Source: Hamadaea sp013361475 (GTDB lineage: Bacteria; Actinomycetota; Actinomycetes; Mycobacteriales; Micromonosporaceae). From it: DNA of 64,000 nucleotides. The translations under genes were made by a program, and so were the position numbers. This document shows positions 8,465-16,703 of the stretch, piece after piece. The stretch spans positions 337,608-401,607 of the forward strand of contig NZ_JBFAHM010000010.1 in the NCBI RefSeq assembly GCF_040654195.1, in the 5' to 3' direction. The notes below the pieces were generated by a model. That model saw nothing but the letters and a program-made list of their open reading frames with translations, had not been told where the DNA came from and did not search any database. Positions within the stretch are counted from its first letter, which is position 1. The number at the start of each line of letters is the position of its first letter.

Positions 8465-9682
8465 TTAGGGGGTGAGGAGGCGGGCGTGCCAGGCGAGGGC
8501 GGCCGGGTCGGTGAGCGAGGCCACCTGGTCGATCACCACGCGCAGCCGGGCCGCGTCGTCGGCCGCATCCTTCCAGAGTGGAGCGAAGACCGGGTCCAGC
8601 TCGGTGGGTGCGCGCTCGCTCAGCACCCGGACCAGGTCCGCGAGGATCTCGCGCTGGCGGGCGTACCAGGGCTCCATCCCGCGCCGACGCATGACGTAGC
8701 GCAACGCGATGCCCTTGAGCAGGGCGCAGCGGATCCGGGCCGAGCGGGGCACGACCAGGTCCGCGGCATAACGGCTCGACTTCCCCGGGTACGCCTGACG
8801 CGTGGCCGTCACGGCAGCGGCCACGAAGCGCCCGGTGAGCACGGAGGTGCTGTCTTTGAGCAGCGCCTGCGCCCGATGCGACCCGTCGTACGCCGAGAGC
8901 CGGGCGAGCACGGGGTCGGCGAGCAGTTCGGCCAGTGCTTCCCGCAGGACGTCGCCGGGCTCGTCGGAGTAGATCGCGGCGACGTCGGCGCAGAGCGCGG
9001 CCTGTTCGTCGGCGTCGTCGACGAGGACACCGACCTGCACGAAGCCGGAGAAAATCCCGTCCTCCACGTCGTGCACGGAGTACGCCACGTCGTCGGCCCA
9101 GTCCATGACCTGCGCCTCCAGGCAGCGCCGGTCGGGGTCGGGGGTCGAGGCGCGCAGCCAGGTGAAGACCGGCGCGTCGTCGGCGTACACCCCGAACTTG
9201 CGGGTGCCCGGCCGCCGGGGCCACGGGTATTTGCAGGTCGCGTCGAGCGACGCCCGGGTCAGGTTGAGTCCCGCCCCCGGGATCTTCGCCTCCAGCCGGG
9301 TCAGCACTCGCAGCGTCTGGGCGTTGCCCTCGAATCCGCCGCAGGCCGCCGCCGCCTCGTCCAGCGCGTCCTCGCCGTTGTGCCCGAACGGCGGGTGCCC
9401 GAGATCGTGCGCGAGCCCGGCGACGTCGGTCACGTCGGGGTCGCAGCCGAGCCGCTCCCCCATCTCCCGGGCGATCTGGGCGACCTCCAGCGAATGCGTC
9501 AACCGCGTACGCAGAAAGTCGTCGGACCCGGCGGTGTGCACCTGTGTCTTGGCCGCCAGCCGACGGAACGCCGCCGAATGCAGCACACGCGCCCGATCCC
9601 GCTCGAACGCGTTCCGTTCTTCGCCGGTGTCCTTGCGGACCTCGGCGACCCAGCGTTCGGCGTCGATCTCCTGGGCGGTCAC
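8465..9682 (-). CDS. dgt: dGTPase-like deoxynucleotide triphosphohydrolase
   Basis: This is a 405-residue HD-domain enzyme that hydrolyses dNTPs to the nucleoside and tripolyphosphate. The metal-binding set is visible: RTRLTHSLEVAQIAR with His63, AHDLGHPPFGHNGE with His92-Asp93, and later the conserved DWADDVAYSVHDVEDG segment. The start is GTG at 9682, overlapping the TAG stop of the VOC gene by one base. It matches the type-2 Dgt of actinobacteria in length and motif order. Placement next to dnaG is a conserved actinobacterial arrangement and links nucleotide pool control to replication priming. Confidence 0.93.
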   Translation of the reverse strand: MTAQEIDAERWVAEVRKDTGEERNAFERDRARVLHSAAFRRLAAKTQVHTAGSDDFLRTRLTHSLEVAQIAREMGERLGCDPDVTDVAGLAHDLGHPPFGHNGEDALDEAAAACGGFEGNAQTLRVLTRLEAKIPGAGLNLTRASLDATCKYPWPRRPGTRKFGVYADDAPVFTWLRASTPDPDRRCLEAQVMDWADDVAYSVHDVEDGIFSGFVQVGVLVDDADEQAALCADVAAIYSDEPGDVLREALAELLADPVLARLSAYDGSHRAQALLKDSTSVLTGRFVAAAVTATRQAYPGKSSRYAADLVVPRSARIRCALLKGIALRYVMRRRGMEPWYARQREILADLVRVLSERAPTELDPVFAPLWKDAADDAARLRVVIDQVASLTDPAALAWHARLLTP

Positions 9683-10035
9683 TACTCCCCGGCCTTCTCC
9701 CGCAGCACGCAGAACTCGTTGCCCTCCGGGTCGGCGAGCACGACCCAGCTGACCTGGCCCTGACCGATGTCGACTTGCCGGGCGCCCATGTCGATCAGAC
9801 GCTCGACCTGGGCATCCTGGTCGTCCGGGACGAGGTCCAGGTGCAGCCGGTTCTTCCCGGACTTGCCCTTGTGGGCCGGGGTGAAGTGGAGACACGGCAT
9901 GTCGAGGTCGGGTCCGATCGTCAGCTCGCCGTTACGCTCGTCGAGGATCGGATAGCCCAGCACCTCGGCCCACCAGCGGCCCAGCCGGGCCGGATCGGCC
10001 GCGTCGACAACCACGCCATACCACCGCAGTCCCAT
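9682..10035 (-). CDS. VOC superfamily (glyoxalase-like) protein
   Basis: This 117-residue single VOC domain has the paired beta-alpha-beta-beta-beta pattern. The start MGLRWYGVVVDAADPARLGRWWAEVLGY and end VVLADPEGNEFCVLRE are diagnostic of glyoxalase/bleomycin-resistance-like small proteins. Candidate metal ligands include the His of NRLHLDLV and the Glu of GNEFCV. It is translationally coupled to dgt (one-base overlap), although no functional link is known. The substrate is unknown. Confidence 0.85.
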   Translation of the reverse strand: MGLRWYGVVVDAADPARLGRWWAEVLGYPILDERNGELTIGPDLDMPCLHFTPAHKGKSGKNRLHLDLVPDDQDAQVERLIDMGARQVDIGQGQVSWVVLADPEGNEFCVLREKAGE

Positions 10036-10084
10036 CCATACAGGCTACGTGGAGCGGCGTCGCCAACATAGAGTCGGCAAGGCC

Positions 10085-12802
10085 TCACCGGGTGTCCGAA
10101 CCCCCCGTCGCCAGAGCGGCCCGGCCGGCTTCCAATCGTGCCACCGGTACGCGGAACGGCGAGCAGGAGACGTAGTCCAGCCCGGCGTCGTGGAAGAAGT
10201 GCACCGATTCGGGGTCGCCGCCGTGCTCGCCGCAGACGCCGATCTGCAGATCCGGGCGCGCCGCCCGGCCCTCCTCGACGGCGATCCGGACGAGGCGGCC
10301 GATGCCGGCGGCGTCGAGCGTCTCGAACGGCGACACCCCGAAGATGCCGAGTTCCAGGTAGCGGCCGAAGAAGGCGCTCTCGACGTCGTCCCGGGAGAAG
10401 CCCCAGCCCATCTGGGTCAAGTCGTTGGTGCCGAACGAGAAGAACTCGGCCGGCCCGGCGATCTGCCCGGCGGTGAGCGCCGCCCGGGGCACCTCGATCA
10501 TGGTGCCGATCGGGATCCGGACGCCCGGATCCACCTCACCGATCACGTCCAGCGCCTGACTGCGTACCACTTCCAGCTCTTGAACCGCACCGACCAGCGG
10601 GACCATGACCTCGGGCCGGGGGTCGCCACCGGCCTGCTTGACCTCGCGCGCGGCCTCGGCGATCGCGCGGACCTGCATCGCGAAGAGCCCGGGGATGACC
10701 AGGCCGAGCCGTACGCCCCGCAGGCCGAGCATCGGGTTCTGCTCGTGCGTGCGCCGGACGGCGGCGAGTAGTTCTTCGTCGTGGCTGGACGCCTGCCCGG
10801 TGGCGACCTTGACCGCCAGCTCCTCCAGCGACGGCAGGAACTCGTGGAGCGGCGGGTCGATGAGCCGGATGGTGACCGGACGGCCGCTCATCGCCTGGAG
10901 GATCTCGGCGAAGTCCGCGCGCTGCAACGGCAGCAACGCCGCCAGCGCCTGCTCCTGTTCGTCCGGTGTGGACGCGAGAATAAGCGCCTCGACCAGTTCG
11001 CGGCGATCGCCGAGGAACATGTGCTCGGTTCGGCACAGCCCGATGCCCTGGGCGCCGAAGCGGCGGGCCCGGGCGGCGTCGGCGGCGGTGTCGGCGTTGG
11101 TCCAGACCTGCAGACGACGGCGTTCGTCCGCGCGCCGCAGTAGCCGATCGACCGCCCGCACCAGCGGACTCCGCGCTGTGCCGCCAGAAGCATTCAGTCC
11201 GCCGTCCTCCCGGCTGACGCCGGATGGAGCGGGGACCGAGTGCGCCGATTCCCCCTCGAAGTACTGCACGACGGGGCTGGGCTCGACCGGGATCTCGCCG
11301 AGGTAGACCTTGCCGGTGGTGCCGTCGATGGAGATGACGTCGCCCTCGCGGACGGTCGTGGTGCCGACCTTGAAGCTGTCGTCGGTGACGTCGAGTGACT
11401 CCGCGCCGCAGACGCAGGTCCGCCCCATGCCGCGGGCCACGACCGCGGCGTGACTCGTCTTGCCGCCCCGGCTGGTCAGGATGCCGACGGCGGCGATCAT
11501 GCCGGGCAGATCGTCGGGATTGGTCTCGCGGCGCACGAGGATGACCTTGTCGCCGTTCGCCGCCCGTTCGGCGGCCCGGGCGGAGTCGAAGACCGCCTTG
11601 CCGACCGCCGCGCCCGGGGAGGCCGCGATGCCCTTGGCCAGCGGTTCGGCGTCGGTCTTCGCGAAGGTGGGGAACATCAGCTGCATGAGCTGCGCTCCGG
11701 TGACCCGCCGCAGCGCCTCGTCGGAGTCGATCACGCCCTCGTCGACCAGCTGTCCGGCGATGATGAAGGCCGCGGCCGCCGTCCGCTTGCCGACTCGGGT
11801 CTGCAGCATCCAGAGCTTGCCGCGTTCGATGGTGAACTCGATGTCGCACAGGTCCTTGTAGTGGCCTTCGAGCACCGACATGATCCGCATCAGCTCGGTG
11901 AAGCTCGTGGGGTCGAGCCCCTCCAGATCCTGGAGCGGGATGGTGTTGCGAATGCCCGCGACGACGTCTTCGCCCTGAGCGTTCGGCAGGTAGTCGCCGT
12001 AGACGCCGGTCTCCCCGGTCGCGGGGTCCCGGGTGAAGGCCACGCCGGTCCCGGAGTCGTCGCCGAGGTTGCCGAAGACCATCGCCACCACGTTCACCGC
12101 GGTGCCGAGGTCGCCCGGGATCCGCTCTTGACGGCGGTAGAGGATCGCGCGCTCGGCGTTCCACGACTCGAACACGGCGCGGATCGCCAGCTCCATCTGC
12201 TCGCGCGGCTCCTGGGGAAAGTCACGGCCCGTGTGCTGCTTGAAGATCCGCTTGTACGCGTCGACGAGCGACTGGAGGTCGTCGGCGTCGAGGTCGACGT
12301 CGGCGTGCGCGCCCTTGACCCGCTTGGCGGCGTCGAGGGCCTGTTCGAAGGCGTCCCCCGGAACGTCGCAGACGGTCTTGCCGAACATCTGGATCAGGCG
12401 GCGGTAGGAGTCCCAGGCGAACCGGACGTTGCCCGACTGCCGGGCGAGGCCGGGGACGCTGGCGTCGGTCAGCCCCACGTTGAGGACGGTCTCCATCATG
12501 CCGGGCATGGAGAACTTGGCGCCGGAGCGGACCGAGACGAGCAGGGGGTCCTCGGGATCGCCGAGCTTCTTGCCCATGGCCTGCTCCAACGCGGCGAGGT
12601 GCTCGGTGATCTCGGCGTCCAGGGACTCCGGGGTCCTGCCGTCGCGCAGGTACGCCCGGCAGGCCTCGGTCGTGATGGTGAACCCCGGCGGCACGGGGAG
12701 CCCGAGGTTCGTCATCTCGGCGAGGTTGGCACCCTTGCCGCCGAGGAGATCCTTGAGGTCCTTGTTGCCTTCCGCGAACGCATAGACATACTTATCGGTC
12801 AT
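10085..12802 (-). CDS. ppdK: pyruvate, phosphate dikinase
   Basis: This 905-residue enzyme interconverts pyruvate, ATP and phosphate with PEP, AMP and diphosphate. The N-terminal ATP-grasp domain begins GGKGANLAEM at 21-30. The phosphohistidine is His451 in GGKTSHAAVVARGMG. The C-terminal PEP/pyruvate barrel carries Cys857 in IGVCGEHGGD. A segment of about 40 residues (roughly 518-560, SVPAPSGVSREDGGLNASGG) between the swivelling and barrel domains is Ser/Gly-rich and makes the protein slightly longer than the ~875-residue norm. The ATG at 12802 has GGGAGGTCAGGG just upstream. It is a stand-alone gene of gluconeogenic carbon metabolism. Confidence 0.96.
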   Translation of the reverse strand: MTDKYVYAFAEGNKDLKDLLGGKGANLAEMTNLGLPVPPGFTITTEACRAYLRDGRTPESLDAEITEHLAALEQAMGKKLGDPEDPLLVSVRSGAKFSMPGMMETVLNVGLTDASVPGLARQSGNVRFAWDSYRRLIQMFGKTVCDVPGDAFEQALDAAKRVKGAHADVDLDADDLQSLVDAYKRIFKQHTGRDFPQEPREQMELAIRAVFESWNAERAILYRRQERIPGDLGTAVNVVAMVFGNLGDDSGTGVAFTRDPATGETGVYGDYLPNAQGEDVVAGIRNTIPLQDLEGLDPTSFTELMRIMSVLEGHYKDLCDIEFTIERGKLWMLQTRVGKRTAAAAFIIAGQLVDEGVIDSDEALRRVTGAQLMQLMFPTFAKTDAEPLAKGIAASPGAAVGKAVFDSARAAERAANGDKVILVRRETNPDDLPGMIAAVGILTSRGGKTSHAAVVARGMGRTCVCGAESLDVTDDSFKVGTTTVREGDVISIDGTTGKVYLGEIPVEPSPVVQYFEGESAHSVPAPSGVSREDGGLNASGGTARSPLVRAVDRLLRRADERRRLQVWTNADTAADAARARRFGAQGIGLCRTEHMFLGDRRELVEALILASTPDEQEQALAALLPLQRADFAEILQAMSGRPVTIRLIDPPLHEFLPSLEELAVKVATGQASSHDEELLAAVRRTHEQNPMLGLRGVRLGLVIPGLFAMQVRAIAEAAREVKQAGGDPRPEVMVPLVGAVQELEVVRSQALDVIGEVDPGVRIPIGTMIEVPRAALTAGQIAGPAEFFSFGTNDLTQMGWGFSRDDVESAFFGRYLELGIFGVSPFETLDAAGIGRLVRIAVEEGRAARPDLQIGVCGEHGGDPESVHFFHDAGLDYVSCSPFRVPVARLEAGRAALATGGSDTR

Positions 12803-12983
12803 CCCTGACCTCCCGGTCGGCCGGTAAAACCTGAACGCTCACTTAGGCCGCACGGTATTCCTCGTTCCGAGCGTGTCGAAACCGCTCGTGAGAAATGGCA
12901 CATATATTGACGCTTGTCCAGTTCATAGTAGTCCGTGGGCACGCTCCACCGGGCAGAACCACGCAACCCGTACGCTGTTCGTC

Positions 12984-13763
12984 ATGCACCTTCCCTCGGT
13001 CACCGCGCTGCGGTACGTGACCCCGCTGCGCGAGGGCGGCTCACTCCCCGGCGTCGTCGAAGCCGACGACCTCGGCACCTACGTCGTCAAGTTCCGGGGC
13101 GCCGGGCAGGGCCCGAAAGCGCTGATCGCCGAGGTCGTGGTGGGTGAACTGGCCCGTCGCCTCGGGCTGCCCATGCCGGAGCTGGCCCGGGTGGAGTTCG
13201 GCGAGGTGCTCGGCCGGGCCGAACCCGACCCCGAGGTGCAGGAACTGCTGCTCAACAGCGCTGGGCTGAACCTCGGGATGGACTTCCTGCCCGGTTCGCT
13301 CGGCTTCGATCCGCGCGTGCACAAGGTCGACGCCGGCCTCGCCGCCCGCGTGGTGTGGCTCGACGCACTGGTGGAGAACGTCGATCGCACGTGGCGGAAC
13401 CCGAACCTGCTCATGTGGCACGGTTCGCTCTGGCTCATCGACCACGGCGCGAGCCTCTACTTCCACCACAACTGGGCGAGCGCGGCCAACGCCGTGCTCC
13501 GGCCGTTCAAAGCCGCCGATCACGCGCTGGCCGGGCAGGCGTCCGACATCGAGGGCGCGCACGAGGCGCTGGCCCCGCTCGTGACCCCGGAGGTGCTGAC
13601 CGAGGTGCTCGGGCTGGTGCCGGACGAATGGCTGGTCGACCCGCACTCGTGGACGGCCGACTTCGAGACGCCGGACGAGGCGCGGGCGGCGTACGTCACG
13701 CATCTGCTGGCCCGGCTGGAGCAGCCGGCCGCCTGGCTGCCGTCGCTGGAAGGTGTGGCGTGA
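12984..13763 (+). CDS. HipA family protein kinase-like protein
   Basis: This 259-residue protein has a HipA/PI4K-like kinase core. YVVKFRGAGQGPKALIAEVVVGELARRLGLP provides the nucleotide-binding lysine and helix. WLDALVENVDRTWRNPNLLMWHGSLWLIDHGASLYF gives the catalytic Asp-Arg...Asn-Pro-Asn and the DHG metal motif. It is shorter than toxin HipA (~440 residues), and no HipB antitoxin is adjacent. The ATG at 12984 was chosen because the upstream in-frame stretch is low-complexity promoter-like DNA. It overlaps the DUF3037 gene by four bases, a pairing that recurs in bacteria. Its substrate is unknown. Confidence 0.85.
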   Translation: MHLPSVTALRYVTPLREGGSLPGVVEADDLGTYVVKFRGAGQGPKALIAEVVVGELARRLGLPMPELARVEFGEVLGRAEPDPEVQELLLNSAGLNLGMDFLPGSLGFDPRVHKVDAGLAARVVWLDALVENVDRTWRNPNLLMWHGSLWLIDHGASLYFHHNWASAANAVLRPFKAADHALAGQASDIEGAHEALAPLVTPEVLTEVLGLVPDEWLVDPHSWTADFETPDEARAAYVTHLLARLEQPAAWLPSLEGVA

Positions 13764-14122
13764 CGCGGGTCGCCTTCGAATACGCCCTGATCCGGCTGGT
13801 CCCCCGGATCGAACGCGGCGAGATGATGAACGTCGGCCTGGTGGTCTACTGCCGGAGCCGCGACTTCCTCGCCGTGCGTACGCACGTCGACCCAGACCGG
13901 CTGCGTGCGCTCGATCCAGGCGCCGATCTCGACGCCGTCGAGGCGGTCCTCCTCGGCTACCGGCAGGTCTGCGACGACGAGCGGCGGATGACCCTGGGCG
14001 AGCGGTTCCGCTGGCTCACCTCACCCCGCAGCACCGTCGTGCAGCCCGGTCCGGCGCACACCGGGCTCACCGACGATCCCGCCGTCGAGCTGGAACGGCT
14101 CTTCGCCGTACTCGTCCTCTAG
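13760..14122 (+). CDS. DUF3037 protein
   Basis: This 120-residue protein opens with FEYALIRLVPRIERGEMMNVGLVVYCRSRDFLAVR, the hallmark of DUF3037. No catalytic residues are evident. GTG at 13760 overlaps the TGA of the HipA-like gene (GTGA), so the two are translationally coupled and probably act together, DUF3037 perhaps as a cofactor or regulator of the kinase. Its last 102 bases overlap the end of the convergent 7-TM gene on the other strand, an unusually long tail-to-tail overlap. Confidence 0.85.
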   Translation: MTRVAFEYALIRLVPRIERGEMMNVGLVVYCRSRDFLAVRTHVDPDRLRALDPGADLDAVEAVLLGYRQVCDDERRMTLGERFRWLTSPRSTVVQPGPAHTGLTDDPAVELERLFAVLVL

Positions 14123-15256
14123 CGGGCGCAGCCGCTGCGCCGGGACGAGCAACGGCGGGTACGCGCTGGCGAAGTACTCCGCGACGTGCAGCAGGTGGGT
14201 GACCTCCCGATCGACGGCGTCGCCGGGATCGGCACCGGACCGGCGCGTACGCCGCACGCGGGGGTTCGAGGTGCCCTTCGCCGCCGACTTCCCGGCCACC
14301 GCCAGCGCCATGAGCAGCAGCGCCGCCTCGGTCGTGGGATCGTCGTCGACCGGCGCGCCCAGACTCCACTGCGCGTCGCGGATCTCGATGACCCGCCGGT
14401 AGAGACGCATCCGGACGTTGAACGGGTTGAGGTGATCGCCCAGGCGGGACGGCGTACGCCCGAGGACGAACCCCGGCACCGCCCGTTGCAGGGTGTGCCA
14501 CAGGTGATGCAGCCGGTTCAGCGCGGAGTAGTCGGCGATGTAGTCCCCCGCGACGGCGATGCCGGGCAGCGCACACCCGGCCGCCAGCAGGAGGAAGCCC
14601 GCCATGAGATCGCCCTGCTGACCGACGACGAGCCAGTCCGGCGGCCGCAGCCCGATCGGCTCGGCGACGAGCCAGAGCGTCCGCAGCCCGACGTACGCCA
14701 GGAAGAACCCCGCCGCTGCACAGAGCACGAAGAGCCCGGCGCGCAGCAGCGTACGCCCCGAGCGGCGGGCCTGGGTCCAGAAGAGCACCGCCCCGCGCCC
14801 CGCTCCGGCGGCGTACGCGACGTAGGACAGCACGCCGTAGAGCACCACCGTCGGCTGCCCCGGCTGCTCGTCGGCGAACGTGCCCGGCCCAGGCTGCCGG
14901 ACGGTGAGCAGGAAGAGAACGGTGAGGGCGACCATGACGGCCGCCGTCACCAGGTAGAGCCGGGGTCGCCAGTACGGGCGCGGCTGGGCCGGGCCGGACA
15001 GGGCGGTGGCGAACACCCACACCGAGGCGGCCGCGGCCACGCCGCTGAGCGTACGCACCAACGCCGCCACGTCGGCGCCGCCGGTGACCGAGTCGAGCTT
15101 CTGCGCGATCACGGGATCGTGCGCGGTGGCGGCCAGCGCGATGGCCAGGAGGCTGAACGTCATGACCCGGTGATGGGCCGACGGCCGTCGCCGGACCAGC
15201 CGGACGAGGCCCACGCTCCACAGGAGAGCGAGGACGATCAGATCGGCTCGGGTCAC
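14021..15256 (-). CDS. seven-TM membrane protein of the MAB_1171c / DUF6545 type
   Basis: This 411-residue protein has about seven membrane segments in the first ~240 residues (near 6-20, 31-46, 60-80, 99-118, 136-156, 170-195 and 213-235), followed by a ~170-residue cytoplasmic tail. The junction RLHHLWHTLQRAVPG and the tail motif RLYRRVIEIRDAQWSL resemble actinobacterial proteins annotated as MAB_1171c putative transporters. The GTG start at 15256 overlaps the ImmA stop (GTGA). It is the last gene of an XRE-ImmA-7TM cassette. A receptor-like role is inferred only from topology and neighbours; transport is the annotation tradition. Confidence 0.75.
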   Translation of the reverse strand: MTRADLIVLALLWSVGLVRLVRRRPSAHHRVMTFSLLAIALAATAHDPVIAQKLDSVTGGADVAALVRTLSGVAAAASVWVFATALSGPAQPRPYWRPRLYLVTAAVMVALTVLFLLTVRQPGPGTFADEQPGQPTVVLYGVLSYVAYAAGAGRGAVLFWTQARRSGRTLLRAGLFVLCAAAGFFLAYVGLRTLWLVAEPIGLRPPDWLVVGQQGDLMAGFLLLAAGCALPGIAVAGDYIADYSALNRLHHLWHTLQRAVPGFVLGRTPSRLGDHLNPFNVRMRLYRRVIEIRDAQWSLGAPVDDDPTTEAALLLMALAVAGKSAAKGTSNPRVRRTRRSGADPGDAVDREVTHLLHVAEYFASAYPPLLVPAQRLRPLEDEYGEEPFQLDGGIVGEPGVRRTGLHDGAAG

Positions 15257-15780
15257 CGCCGCGCGGCGGGCTCGGTCAGACCCGCGTCGACCCGGCGGGC
15301 CCGGCCGAACACCTCGCCGAGGCCGGCCGGCGCCGGTGCGGCCGCCCGCTGCAGGATGAGCGAGGCCAGCATCTCGGCCGCCTGCTCCTGCTCGGTGGAG
15401 TAACCGCCCCGCCGCAGCACCCGGCGGACCATCGCCGGGTCCAGGTCGGGCAGGAGGCGGTCGAGGGCGTCCGGCTCCCGCGCCGGTTCGGCGGCGACGG
15501 TGTGGTCGAAGAGCATGTGGCCGATCTCGTGCAGGACGATGTGATCCCGGTGCAGACTGCTCCCGCCCGGCACGTGGAACACGTGGTCGGCCACGTCGGT
15601 CGCGATCCACATGCCGCAGGGCAGGTCGGCGGCGTCCTCGGCGGCCAGCTCGTGCACGTGCAGCGGACGGCCTCGCCAGGCGGCCACCTGATCGCAGAAG
15701 GCGCGCACGTCGAACGGGCGCGGCACCGCGAGCCCGGACAGCCGCGCTTCGCACTCCTTGCGCAGGCGGCGTAGACGCAT
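15253..15780 (-). CDS. ImmA/IrrE-type metallopeptidase
   Basis: This 175-residue protein carries HEIGHMLF (HExxH zinc motif) at about residues 85-92, inside the context HRDHIVLHEIGHMLFDH, and a downstream E/AE helix (STEQEQAAEMLASLILQ) supplying the third ligand. This matches ImmA/IrrE peptidases, which cleave partner XRE-family repressors. The ATG at 15780 (MRLRRLRKECEARL) was chosen as the natural start; an upstream in-frame ATG would add 17 unlikely residues. It lies between the XRE regulator and the 7-TM gene, so cleavage of the former is the obvious hypothesis. Confidence 0.85.
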   Translation of the reverse strand: MRLRRLRKECEARLSGLAVPRPFDVRAFCDQVAAWRGRPLHVHELAAEDAADLPCGMWIATDVADHVFHVPGGSSLHRDHIVLHEIGHMLFDHTVAAEPAREPDALDRLLPDLDPAMVRRVLRRGGYSTEQEQAAEMLASLILQRAAAPAPAGLGEVFGRARRVDAGLTEPAARR

Positions 15781-15827
15781 TGGTGCATCGTCATGCAGTC
15801 GCCTAGGAGCGGTCAACCTTTCGGCGC

Positions 15828-16232
15828 TCAAGCTGGCGGTTCCGCCGGTAGCCCCTCGATTCGCCGGGCCTGCTCGATCATCCCCCGAATGGCTTGCAGA
15901 CTGGACGCCGACAGCCCCGCCGCGCGCAGCGCGAGCGCCCGCACCGAGCTGTCCCGCATCGCGGCGAGCAGGTCGAGCTGGGCTCTGGTGGCCTCGGCGA
16001 CCGAGTCGTCGAAGAAGTACGCCGGAGGCACCCCGAAGAACTCGGCCAGCGCCTCGAGGTGGCGTTTCGTCGGGTTGTCCCGCTTGCCCTTGCGGAGCTG
16101 CCAGACATACGTGTGGGAGATCATCACGCCGGTGGCCCGGATGGCTTCGGCGACCTCTTCATACGTGTACTCGCCCCGGCCGGCCGGGCGCACGGTGCGG
16201 AACAAGTGATCCAGCCGATCGGCGAACGTCAC
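15828..16232 (-). CDS. XRE-family helix-turn-helix regulator
   Basis: This 134-residue protein has an N-terminal HTH of the XRE class at roughly 20-75 (YTYEEVAEAIRATGVMISHTYVWQLRKGKRDNPTKRHLEALAEFFGVPPAYFF), followed by a helical C-terminal segment of ~55 residues that could be the dimerisation or cleavage region. It is the first gene of a three-gene set with an ImmA-type peptidase and a 7-TM protein, with 47 bases between it and the peptidase gene. It is probably the repressor of its own operon and the target of the peptidase. Confidence 0.88.
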   Translation of the reverse strand: MTFADRLDHLFRTVRPAGRGEYTYEEVAEAIRATGVMISHTYVWQLRKGKRDNPTKRHLEALAEFFGVPPAYFFDDSVAEATRAQLDLLAAMRDSSVRALALRAAGLSASSLQAIRGMIEQARRIEGLPAEPPA

Positions 16233-16379
16233 TTGATCGTCACCCCCGTTCTCAACATCAGCTTACGGCAATGCCCTGCAACATAAACTCTTGACACTTC
16301 AGCGCTGCCCCCGCGATACTTCAGGCTCCGTGTTTTCAACTGACGTTGAGAAGATCTGAGCTAGGACTATATCGCCAGT

Positions 16380-16510
16380 TGACGTGGCGCGCAGCTCAGA
16401 AAATGCCGGGAGACCACGCCGGATGGCGCTCAGCGGAGCGACGGGGGCATCCGGAGGGGCACAACGGCTGTCTGGTCCGGGCGAACTTCCCGGCCAGACA
16501 GCCGCTTTTG
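16380..16510 (+). ncRNA. candidate small RNA between two promoter-like sites and a terminator
   Basis: Plus-strand promoter-like hexamers at 16346-16373 (TTGAGA, 16 bases, TATATC) and 16291-16320 are followed by a strong hairpin, CGGCTGTCTGG/CCAGACAGCCG, and CTTTTG. No coding sequence is supported. The 5' end is estimated from the TATATC box. RNA data would be needed to call it real. Confidence 0.3.
16465..16504 (+). terminator. terminator-type hairpin with short T run
   Basis: The arms CGGCTGTCTGG-T-CCGGG and CCCGG-CCAGACAGCCG pair around a 7-base loop and are followed by CTTTTG. No gene ends just upstream on this strand. Confidence 0.65.
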
Positions 16511-16573
16511 TGCATCTGAGCGCGCTCGGATCGCCGCGTCGGCCCCATTCCCGCGACATCATCGGCCGCCATT

Positions 16574-16639
16574 CCCCGCGTTATCCGGGATAACGCGGGC
16601 TTGACCGCGCCGAAAGACAGCGTTATCCCGGATAACGCG
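16574..16639. repeat. family D palindromes (GTTATCCSGGATAAC), two adjacent units
   Basis: The first unit is CCGCGTTATC-CGG-GATAACGCGG and the second is GCGTTATC-CCG-GATAACGC. They can pair internally or with each other. The same core appears in the hairpin at 27723-27785. They lie 3' of the MFS gene. Confidence 0.75.
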
Positions 16640-16703
16640 AAACCGCCCAACGCGCGGCCCGATGCGCGGCCCGACGCGCGGCCCGACGCGAACCGCGAGG
16701 GTG

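Larger units (their letters stand above)
16233..16703. other. 471-bp intergenic region: two promoter-like sites, hairpins, no convincing gene
   Basis: The region separates the divergent-facing ends of the XRE gene (start) and the MFS gene (stop). On the plus strand it holds TTGACA-N18-GATACT (16291-16320), TTGAGA-N16-TATATC (16346-16373) and a terminator hairpin at 16465-16504. Two family D palindromes at 16574-16639 and a 12-bp tandem repeat (GCGCGGCCCGAC, about 16656-16692) follow. A 38-codon ORF at 16403-16519 runs through the hairpin and has no ribosome-binding site, so I do not call it. Confidence 0.6.

Noticed and set aside
12901..12935. TTGACG...CATAGT as a promoter for the HipA-like gene
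   Set aside because: The gap is only 11 bases, too short for a sigma-70-type promoter.
12873..12983. Upstream extension of the HipA-like ORF
   Set aside because: The extra 37 codons cover promoter-like AT-rich DNA and do not fit the family; ATG 12984 is preferred.
16403..16519. 38-codon plus-strand ORF in the candidate small RNA
   Set aside because: It has no Shine-Dalgarno and reads through the hairpin stem; likely chance.
16299..16562. 87-codon minus-strand ORF upstream of the XRE gene
   Set aside because: No ribosome-binding site, no domain, and it crosses the terminator hairpin.
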